Source of the DNA: Lotus japonicus
Lineage: Eukaryota; Streptophyta; Magnoliopsida; Fabales; Fabaceae
DNA: 64,000 nucleotides
Reading direction: 5' to 3'
Assembly (NCBI RefSeq): GCF_012489685.1
Contig: NC_080042.1
Coordinates: 3,660,501-3,724,500 of the forward strand
Numbering within the stretch: position 1 is the stretch's first letter; the number at the start of each line of letters is the position of its first letter. Made by a program: the position numbers and the translations under genes. Positions 55,808 through 64,000 of the stretch are shown here, piece after piece. Under the pieces are notes generated by a model, which did not search any database, was not told the origin of the DNA, and saw only the letters and a program-made list of their open reading frames with translations.

Positions 55808-58800
55808 AGATCATCAGCTTCAATATAAGAGGGGTGGCGAACAAGATTAAATGGAGATATGTTCGCGAATTAATGGTGAAGGAACAAGTGGAGATGTTAC
55901 TTTTACAGGAGACTAAGCTTCAAACCATTAACACCCGACTTTGTGGAGCCTTATGGGATGACAATGATTTTGATTGGTTTGCTTGTCCAGCTGTTAATAG
56001 AGCAGGAGGCTTGTTATGTATCTGACGGAAAGGAATTTTTACGCTCCAAGAACACAAAATTGGTAATGGTTATGTGGATCTCTCAGGTCTTTTGGGGTGA
56101 GGAGGGGAGGCCATGTGTAATTGGAAACCTGTATTCCCCTTGCAGGTTGGATGATAAGAGAAGACTTTGCTCTGAGCTGTTGGATTTTAGAGGAGGCTCT
56201 GATGTGCCCAGTTGGTGCGTAGCCGGTGACTTTAACTCGGTAAGGAGTGCCGAGGAGAGGAGGGGTACAGCCGAGGTTCTTTATCACAACAACACTGAGA
56301 TGGAAGAGTTCAATCAGTTTATTGAGGATATGGACCTCTTGGATATACCCCTTATTGGGAGGAAATTCACATGGTTTAGACCTAATGGCCAATCTATGAG
56401 TCGGTTGGACAAATTCCTTGTCTCTCACGAGTGGTTGCTTTGCTGGCCAAATTGCTCCCAAACGGTGCTCAATAGAGACTTCTCGGATCATTGTCCACTC
56501 TTTCTCCGAAATGTGTCTCAAAATTGGGACCCGAAGCCTTTTCGGGTGCTTAATTGTTGGTTCCTCAAACCTTCGTTCCGGAAATTAGTGCAGGAGAGTT
56601 GGAATGAGATACATGTGCAGGGGTGGGGGGCTTTTGTCCTCAAGGAAAAGCTCAAGCTTTTGAAGCCAACATTGAAAAGGTGGAATGCGGAAGTTTTCGG
56701 TTTTGTTAATGAGTCTAAAAGGAGACTAGTGCAGAAGTTGAATGATCTAGAAGCAAAAGCTGAACTCATGAATCTCACCGACGAAGAGAGGGTTGAAAGA
56801 CAAAGAGCAACATCAAATTTATGGCAAGTATTAAAACTGGCTGAATCTATCTTATTTCAGAAGTCGAGGGTGAGATGGATCAAAGAAGGAGATATGCATA
56901 CTAAATATTTTCACTCAACTGTTAATTGGGAGGGGAAATATGATTCCTTAGTAGGCCTAGTTTTGGATGGGAGATGGGTAGAAGATGTTGGTAGAATAAA
57001 AGATAATGTGACGAACTTCTTTGCTGAAAAATTCCAGAATCCGGGCATGATAAGGAGACCTACACTAGATGGGGTGCAGTTTAATATGTTGTCCAATGAG
57101 GACAACCGATCCATTTATGCACGGGTAGAGATGGAAGAATTAAAAGAGGTAGTGTGGGATTGTGATAGTAGCAAAAGCCCAGGTCTGGATGGCTATAATT
57201 CCAAGTTCGTAAAAGCTTTATGGGAAGTGATGAAAGTTGACATTAAACGCGCGGTGGAAGACTTCTGGAACAATGGTGTTTGGCCTCGGGGGAGTAATGC
57301 CTCATTTATAGTTTTGATTCCGAAAGTGACGAATCTGCAAGGACTCCATGACTTTCGTCCAATCTCTCTCGTAGTTTGTCTTTACAAGATTGTTACTAAA
57401 ATTCTTGTGAGACGTATCAAAGTGGTTCTCCCAAAGTTGATTGATGATAAGCAATCAGCGTTCCTAGGCGGGCGTAGCATGCTTGATGGAGTGGCGGTGG
57501 CTAACGAGATAGTCCACGAGGCCAAGATTGATAAGAAACCTACCATTCTCTTCAAAGTGGCCGGACTTCGAGAAAGCATACGACACGGTTGATTGGGGCT
57601 TTCTGAAGTATATGATGCAGCGAATGAATTTTTCCGGGAAATGGATTAGGTGGATAGATGGTTGTCTTACTTCAGTTTCAGTGTCTGTCATGGTTACATA
57701 TACTGTTCCTTTTGGTGGCAGAAGGTTTAACCGGATTAGTGCAGAAGGCAATGGCAACGGGAAAACTCAAAGGCTTTAATGTGGGAAGAAATGATGATTT
57801 GGAGGTGCCGGTACTCCAATTCGTTGATGATACACTTCTTATGGGTGAGGCTTCCTTACAAAATGTATTTTCTTTTAAGTGCATCCTGCGTTGCTATGAG
57901 CTAGCCTCAGGGTTGAAGGTAAACTTACTCAAAAGTTGTTGCGTGGGTATTGGTTTGCCAGTAGAAGAGGTTCAGATGTTTGCATCTATTTTGAATTGTA
58001 AGATAGCTTACACCCGTTTTACCTATCTTGGGCTACCGATAGGAGAGAATCCTAGACGTACCAATCTATGGCAACCTATGCTAAATAAGTTGAGGAAGAA
58101 ACGGACATCGTGGAAGAAAAAATCTCTATCTTTTGGAGGGCGACTTTACCTTTTGAACAGCATTCTGTCAGCTTTTCCCTTGTTCTTTTTGTCATTTTTC
58201 CGAATTCCGAAAGGCGTATTGAAAGAGGCTAGGAAGATCATGAGGAATTTCCTTTGGGGATGGTCGGAGGGGAATTCGAAGGTCGCTTGGGTTAAATGGG
58301 AACAAGTGTGTAGACCGAAGGATTTTGGTGGATTAGGATTAAAGGATTGGGCTTTGTTTAATACAAGTCTATTGGGGAAGTGGAGATGGAAGCTAATGCC
58401 AGGAAATATGGATATTTGCTGCAGACTTCTCAGAGTTAGATATGGGAGTAGGATGCAGAATGGGACCTTTGATGTTAGAGCCCGAGACTCGGCTTGGTGG
58501 AAAGATGTTTACAAAATTTGCTTTGATCCCGCTGAGAGTATATGCTGGTTTAATGCAGGTCTATCATTAAAGTTGGGATGTGGTGATGCTATTCGATTTT
58601 GGAAGGACATTTGGTATGGAGGGACTCTGATGAAAACTCGTTTTCAGAAACTGTTCCATCTTTCACTCTAGAAAAACGCAACAATACATGAAATGGGGGA
58701 GTGGGTGAATCAGAAAAAGGCTTGGTGTTTCAAATGGAGAAGGGCCCTGAGCTTTCGGGAACAAGTGATCTGGGAAGAGATGTGCAGGGCCATTGAACAT

Positions 58801-59448
58801 GTGTCTTTGGTGGAAGGAAATGAAGACTCCTGGAAATGGAAAACAGAGACAGGGGGTTGCTATTCTGTTAAATCGGCATATAAACTTCTACAGGGACCTT
58901 CTTTGGGGAATGCAGACCCAATTTTCCATCTCATCTGGAACTCCAAGGAACCCTCAAATATTTGTGCCTTCATTTGGAAAACTGTTCTTCATCGACTTCC
59001 AACACTCGATAATCTGCTGCATAGAGGGATTATTACCTCTGTACATGAAGCTTGCTGCCCCCTCTGTTCCCAATGTTTAGAATCAGCGAACCATCTCCTA
59101 CTTGAGTGCTCAATTTCGGCCACAACCTGGTCGAAGCTGTACCGCTGGCTGGGCATTTTTACAGAACTCCCAAACAATTGCAGAGCACATGTTTCTCAGC
59201 ACAATTTCAGTGGCTTTAGTGCAAATCAGAACGGGGTACTTCGAATGGTGTGGTATGCGGTTGCCTGGGCCTTATGGATAAACCGCAATCAGACCATTTT
59301 CAGAGGAGGTAATTTGACAGCAGAAGCAATTCTGGAAGGGGCGTTATTGGGAGCTTGGCATTGGATGTTGGCAAGGGTAAATGGCTTCTATTTTTTGGTG
59401 TATGAATGGTTACTCCAACCACTGTTATGCATAAGAGCCATTGATTAA
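55804..59448 (+). pseudogene. LINE ORF2 (endonuclease-RT-zinc domain), with an internal deletion
   Basis: The AP-endonuclease starts MKIISFNIRG with LLLQETK. It shifts frame near 56020 and continues with CVAGDFNSVRS and DFSDHCPLF. The RT has the blocks SKSPGLDGYN, FRPISLVVCLYKI, KQSAFLGGRSM, FEKAYDTVDW (in another frame) and FVDDTLLMG. Between VSVSVM (about 57690) and LVAEGLTGLVQKA (about 57720) the [12 protein letters not shown] block is missing, so an internal deletion removed part of the palm. The zf-RVT domain (58693-59448) has CCPLCSQ...NHLLLEC and ends QPLLCIRAID. Target-primed reverse transcription is not possible with this copy. Confidence 0.85.
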
Positions 59449-59699
59449 ATAGGTGGAGACTTCATTTGAAGGCATTTCTCAAACGTTTGCAGGGGTAACT
59501 ACTGGTGCTTACATAGAGAATGGTAGGTTTTGTCCACAATTTGAAGCTTTTGCTAGTGTCTGTTCTGATTGAAGGAAGCTACAGTTTAGCTTTATGTTGG
59601 TCTGCACTATGGCCTTTTCATTTTTTTACTCTATGTACTATTTTTTTCTTTTCTCTTCTCCTCTTCTTGTATATGGGTGGCACCCCTTGTGCCTTGATT

Positions 59700-62638
59700 T
59701 TTTGTTTTTTTTTTTGGTTACAGGAGGAAGAGTAACAGCAAAAGAAAACTAGCTAAACGAATCTGAGTAGATAGCAGTGGCAGCAAATGACGGAGGCATG
59801 GCCCAAATTTGAGAAGATGACCCAGTTCTAGCTGCTTCCCGAGCGAAGGTATCCATCGTATTATTCTTATCCCGATCAACATACTTCACAGTACAACTCT
59901 CAAACTCTGTAATTAAATTCATTACCCTCCTTATGTTGTCGCGGTCCCAGAACATGCTAACATCGCTCTCTGAGTTGAGCACCGTAACCAACTGAGCACA
60001 GTAAGAGGAACAACGAACGTGCTTGTACCCAAGATCTAGAGTATGCTGCAAACCCAACTCAAGAGCTCTAATTTCAGCCAGAAAAGCACTGCCCTGCTTG
60101 ACACTCAGGGATATAGCAGACCGCCAGGAGCCCGTGTGATCTCTGATAACGGCTGCGCACCCCGTTCTGCCAACTAGCGGGTTCCAGCTTCCATCTACAT
60201 TGAGGAGTACAACCGGCGACGTCTCAGGAACAGGAACAATTGCAAGAGGGGCAAGATGTTGTCCCTGCTGCGACACCATAGTACAGTTCCATAGCGACTC
60301 ATCACCCAGCACACAACAGGTGATCTGATTGAACGTTGGGGATTGTAATTCAAACACACGTTTGCAGCGCCACTTCCAGGACCACCATAGGACGGCAACG
60401 GCAAGGATACAGCTCCGGTGAGAGAGCATGTCAGAAAGCCACTCTGCAAAATTAATTTGCATAGCAATTGAAGGTAGAACCGATCGGAACTGATTCCAAA
60501 GACTTCTCGAGTCTGGACATCCACGGAAGAGGTGATCGACATCCTCAAGATCCGCATCACAGCGAGGACGTGAGATTGAAATCTTTTGAAATTCGTTGGG
60601 AGAGCTTTGTGGAGGACAAGCCATGGGAAGAAGCGAACGCGTTCCGACACACGCGCCTTCCAAACCTTACGCCAAATAGGGAAAGTTGTATCTGCCTGAT
60701 TAGTTAAACTGTAATATGAAGAGATGGGTGTACAATGCCCTTCCGGGTTGTGAATTCAACGCAAAGCATCTGGATGGGTTCGAGTATGAGGGACAGAGAC
60801 ATCTTTAATCTCACCTATGATAGTTGTGGGAAGCATCATAGATAAGCAATTTAAGTTCCACATACCATCATGCCAAAGATCAGCAACAATAAGTTGTGTG
60901 TCAGCAATGTTCACAAATGGCACCTGATCACAGAGTCTCCCCGTACCTAGCCAATTGGAATACCAAACTGATGAGCTTCCATTCCCTAGATGCGGTCGGA
61001 ATCCATTGTCCACGTAGTCCCTCGCACGCATCACACTCTTCCAAATATAGGAGTCACCGTTTATGTAATTGCCCTGTAGAATGTGAGTATCTTTCAAATA
61101 TTTTTGTGCTAACGCCTGGACCCATGGCTTGTCACCATTTTGGAGAAAATCCTCAACTAACTTGCCAAGCAAAGTGATATTATTAACTCGTGTAGATCGA
61201 AGGCCCAAGCCTCCACTATCCTTTGGTTGCGTAAGATCATGCCAAGAGACTAAATTCCATCCTTGATTATTCGATCCCTTCGCCCATAGGCAGCAGCGAA
61301 TTTTTTTGTCCACAAAGTCACAAATTGATTGGGGAAGCCATAAAGATTGCATAGTATAGACCGGTAGAGAGGTGAGTACAGATTTGGCTAAACAAAGCTT
61401 ACCGGCTTTAGTTAGCATTCTAGTCTTCTACGAAGCTAATCTGGCGGTGACTTTCTCCATAATGGGGAGAAAGAGATCTTTAGTGACTCTCCCTTTTATC
61501 AACGGAATCCCAAGATATTTGCCCAAATTAGTGGCTCTGCTAATACCCAAGATGGTGGACAACTCATCCTGAATAGGTGAAGCAACGGTCTTAGAGAAAC
61601 ACATTCTGGATTTATCTAAATTTACTCTCATTCCCGAGGCTTCACAAAAGTCCTTCAGGGTGTCAGCTACCACACGCATCTGAGCCTTATTAGCCTGGCA
61701 GAATAGCAGCACGTCATCAGCAAAAAACAAATGTGAGATGCCAATGCCTTCTTTAGTGATCCGGATTGGATGTCAAGCGCCCTCATCTACCCTTTTCTGA
61801 ATCAAGAGCGCTAAGCATTCCATGCACAAAACAAAGAGATAAGGAGACAACGGATCCCCTTGTCGTAGCCCCCTTTGAGGTTGGAAAGAGTCAAGCTTGC
61901 TCCCATTTCAAAGGATTGAGATTGATGATGATTGAGCACCCCACATAATAAGATCCACAACAGCTGGAGGAAACCCAAAGTCATATAAAGTTGCTCTCAG
62001 AAAGTCCCAGCTGACTCGATCATAAGCTTTCTCCAAGTCAATTTTCAGAGCCACCAAACCCTCTTTCCGTTTATAAGTGTGAATAGTGTGCATGACTTCT
62101 TGAGCAAGAATAATGTTGTCCTTTGTTCCCCTTCCAGGGATTAAGCTACCCTGAAGAGGTCCAACCAGCACATCTAACTGAGGCCGAAAACGGTGGACCA
62201 AGACTTTAGTAATCACATTGTAGGCCACATTGCACAAACTGATCGAGCGAAGATGTTTGAAGCGGAGGGGGTTCTCAACCTTTGGTTTGAGCACAATTAA
62301 CGTCTCAAGGAGAGAATCATCCCCTTTCCCTTGGGCAAATGCATCGGCAACCATAGAGTGAAGGTCTTGGCCAACAACGCTCCAGAAATGCTTATAAAAA
62401 TATGCTTGAAAACCGTCCACTCTTGGTGCCTTGAAAGATTGCATAGCCATCACAGCGCCACGGACCTCCTCTAGAGATACAATTTGTGTGAGGTCAACCC
62501 GATCCCCCTCAGATAAAGATGGTGGCCTGATCTCCATCACATGGTTCCTAGTCACCTGTGAATCAAAAGAAAACAGATTAGTGAAAAAAGCTTGGGCTCC
62601 TGCTTGTACCATACCCAGCTCCTGTTTGTTGGTGATGA
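59700..62638 (-). mobile_element. 5'-truncated LINE, minus strand, nested in the plus-strand LINE
   Basis: It is flanked by a perfect 11-bp TSD gtgccttgatt (59689-59699 and 62639-62649), which lies in the 3' UTR of the plus-strand LINE. A T-rich run at 59700-59715 is its A tail on the minus strand. The 5' end is cut within the region before RT, so ORF1 and the endonuclease are missing. This is the youngest layer of the stack. Confidence 0.88.
59749..62638 (-). pseudogene. LINE ORF2 fragment (RT, zf-RVT, RNase H), minus strand
   Basis: Reading from 62638 downward: RT blocks FKAPRVDGFQAYFYK, LRSISLCNVAYNVITK, LIPGRGTKDNI, LKIDLEKAYDRVSWDFL and, after a frameshift, FFADDVLLFCQA (about 61690-61727). 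Then come NLGKYLGIPLIKG, the zf-RVT region with CDADLEDVDHLFRGCP, and a C-terminal RNase H with LLNVDGSW, EIRALELGL and a terminal DRDKNNTMDTFA where R..N..AD is usual. Frameshifts near 61900, 61425 and 60700 break it. The RNase H domain sets it apart from the plus-strand LINE, which ends after zf-RVT. Confidence 0.85.
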
Positions 62639-62884
62639 GTGCCTTGATTAATTTATCTATTTGGCTTAACAAAAAAAAAACCAATCAGATTTTAAAGATT
62701 TGTCATGTTACTTAATTTAATTGAATAAAAAATCTATTATTCACACGTTCAAGAAATCTGATTGGTTGACGATGTGCATCAAATTTTTTCTCTTAAATAT
62801 CATTATTTCACCTAGATCTAAGTGATTTATATTAATAAGCATCATTTTTTTATAAGCCAAATGAAGTTAGAATTCTAATAGTGT

Positions 62885-63058
62885 TGCTTTCAAACCCCTT
62901 TTTAGGTGGAATTAGGTGAAAAGATAAAAGATATAAAAAGAAAAAAGTAAGAAAAATTAAATATGAGATGTAATAGATGATAAGAGAAGAGAGAAATAAA
63001 AATAAAAATGAATGAAAGTGAGTTGTTTAAAATATAATGTGGGAATATATCATTATTG
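62885..63058 (-). mobile_element. Small MITE related to the copy at 34601
   Basis: In reverse it reads atgatatattcccaca...ttaaacaactcactttcatt...tatcatctattacatctcat...ttcacctaattccacc, colinear with 34601-34785. It is AT-rich and non-coding. Confidence 0.45.
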
Positions 63059-63480
63059 ATGAAATTAATGGAAGCACATAGCCTGTTCCAACCCAATACA
63101 AAGTGTCATACAAAAGCACAGTTTGCAAATGTGGAAGACAAAACAACCCCAACACTTTACCATAGAGGTATATTCACACTAGCAGTAGCAAGAATCACAA
63201 AACAAAATCTTCTCTTTCCGAAACAGCCCCAACACTGTATCATTGTTCGGAGATTCATCAATATCTTCTCTTTCCACATATGTCTTATTTCTCAGACATA
63301 TTAATGAAACCAAAAATGTTTTATTCTTATTTCACATTTGGTGGAGAAGAGGTCCAAGGATCAATGTGATAAATGATGAATTATTTAACTTAAATTTTCT
63401 CATTAATTATGTAGACAATCCTTCAACCTATTTTCTAAAAAAAATAACTCAAATTTTGACCAAGTCATATAGACGACTTC
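63059..63480. other. Upstream region of the CYP74 gene
   Basis: AT-rich, no coding signal. The proximal promoter of the gene at 63576 lies at its right end. Confidence 0.5.
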
Positions 63481-63497
63481 ATATAATAATATATAGG
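63481..63497 (+). promoter_or_regulatory. Candidate TATA region of the CYP74 gene
   Basis: atataataatatatagg lies about 80-95 bases before the ATG and is followed by a CT-rich then CA-rich leader, a plausible spacing for a plant TATA box and a short 5' UTR. Confidence 0.45.
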
Positions 63498-63575
63498 TAC
63501 AAGTAATCTCCCTCGTTCTGCCATAACCCAAAGAAATACTAAACCAGAAACCAACACAATAGTTCAGAGTCAACA

Positions 63576-64000
63576 ATGGCTTCTTCTTCAGACACCAAGC
63601 AGAAGCAGCTCCCACTGAAACCAATCCCAGGCAGCTACGGCCTCCCCTTCTTCGGTCCGATCGGCGACCGCCACGACTACTTCTACCACCAAGGCCGTGA
63701 CGCCTTCTTCGCCACCAGAATAAAAAAAAACAACTCCACTGTCTTCAGAACCAACATGCCTCCCGGCCCCTTCATATCCTCCGACCCTCGAGTTGTTGCG
63801 CTCCTCGACGGCGCCTCGTTCCCCATCCTGTTCGACAACGACAAGGTCGAGAAGCGCAACGTCCTCGACGGCACTTTCATGCCCACCACCTCCTTCACCG
63901 GCGGCCACCGTGTCTGCGCCTACCTAGACACCGCAGAACCTCAACACGCCGCGCTGAAACGCTTCTTCCTCGGCTTTCTCCTCTCCCGGAAGGACACCTT
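63576..64000 (+). CDS. AOS: Allene oxide synthase-like CYP74 cytochrome P450 (5' part, runs off window)
   Basis: The ATG at 63576 (caacaATGGCT) opens 141 codons without interruption to the window end. The N-terminal CYP74 blocks are clear: LPLKPIPGSYGLPFFGPIGD, TVFRTNMPPGPF, VALLDGASFPILFD, VEKRNVLDGTFMP and YLDTAEPQHAALKRFF. CYP74 enzymes rearrange fatty-acid hydroperoxides without oxygen or a reductase. The MPPGPF and VEKRNVLDGTFMP wording is closest to allene oxide synthase, the entry step to jasmonates, although a 9-AOS or related CYP74C role is possible. Only about 10 residues precede the conserved start, so no plastid transit peptide is evident. Third positions are strongly C-rich, unlike the surrounding repeats. 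The haem-binding Cys lies beyond the window. It is intact as far as seen. Confidence 0.88.
   Translation, partial: MASSSDTKQKQLPLKPIPGSYGLPFFGPIGDRHDYFYHQGRDAFFATRIKKNNSTVFRTNMPPGPFISSDPRVVALLDGASFPILFDNDKVEKRNVLDGTFMPTTSFTGGHRVCAYLDTAEPQHAALKRFFLGFLLSRKDT

Larger units (their letters stand above)
53673..62679 (+). mobile_element. Full-length but inactive LINE (L1-type), plus strand
   Basis: It is flanked by a perfect 14-bp TSD accaatcagatttt (53659-53672 and 62680-62693), and ends in a ten-base A tail (62670-62679). The 5' leader is GA-rich. ORF1 and ORF2 overlap by ATGA. Without the minus-strand LINE inserted in its 3' UTR, the element is about 6.06 kb, a usual full length for plant L1 elements. 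Confidence 0.88.
53611..62789. mobile_element. MITE split by the nested LINEs
   Basis: The left part (53611-53672) reads aaaattttgatgcac...gtcaaccaatcagattt. The right part (62693-62789) ends aaatctgattggttgac...gtgcatcaaatttttt, the inverted complement. Rejoined, it is about 160 bp. Sequences of the gatgcaccgacggtg type are frequent small inverted-repeat elements in plant genomes. The LINE inserted inside its left arm. Confidence 0.65.

Noticed and set aside
63588..63908. Minus-strand ORFs opposite the CYP74 gene
   Set aside because: They are shadows of a codon-biased, C-rich coding sequence; the plus frame has clear family motifs.

Overview
The window is repeat-rich nuclear DNA of a flowering plant, most likely a eudicot and possibly a papilionoid legume. 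The signs are plant L1-type LINEs whose ORF1 carries an RNA-binding domain, a Tat-lineage Ty3/gypsy element with two RNase H domains, plant mobile domain (PMD) genes, Stowaway MITEs and a CYP74 gene. The legume guess rests on general repeat character and is weak. Only one apparently intact host gene is visible: the 5' part of an allene-oxide-synthase-like CYP74 gene at the right edge (63576 to the window end). Almost everything else is mobile DNA in nested layers, many with target-site duplications (TSDs) that can be read directly.

Region by region. 1-5898: a broken endogenous pararetrovirus (Caulimoviridae-like) with a 154-bp terminal redundancy that begins about 30 bases after a TATA box. 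Its left end is fused to an inverted piece of its own reverse transcriptase (RT) gene. 5924-12958: a probable non-autonomous Helitron on the minus strand. It carries same-strand fragments of at least three host genes (serine carboxypeptidase-like, eIF2-gamma, B2-type cyclin), two of them with introns, and two successive Helitron-type 3' ends. It also holds a SINE-like insert, a Stowaway MITE and a LINE tail. 13008-13830: a LINE relic. 14044-17031: a Mutator-type (MULE) inverted-repeat element split by a 2.3-kb solo LTR. 17396-22182: another inverted-repeat element split by a 3.6-kb solo LTR. 22350-33838: a MULE carrying a decayed PMD gene. Its left host/transposon junction is amplified into four tandem copies of about 965 bp, and its right part is split by a 4.2-kb solo LTR. 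33839-36013: MITEs and AT-rich DNA. 36014-50518: a complete minus-strand Tat-lineage retrotransposon (CAAGT TSD) with decayed gag-pol and two plus-strand extra genes, one with a PMD. 50524-52904: unassigned repetitive DNA. 52905-53003: a truncated 5' relic of a second CYP74 gene. 53611-62789: a MITE split by a plus-strand LINE, itself split by a minus-strand LINE. 63576-64000: the CYP74 gene.

The genes do not form a pathway. The biology here is of genome structure: gene capture by a Helitron, duplication and loss of a jasmonate/oxylipin gene, PMD genes carried by both a DNA transposon and a retrotransposon, and fast-changing repeat arrays inside long LTRs. Alignments were done by eye; family assignments rest on recognised motifs and not on database searches.
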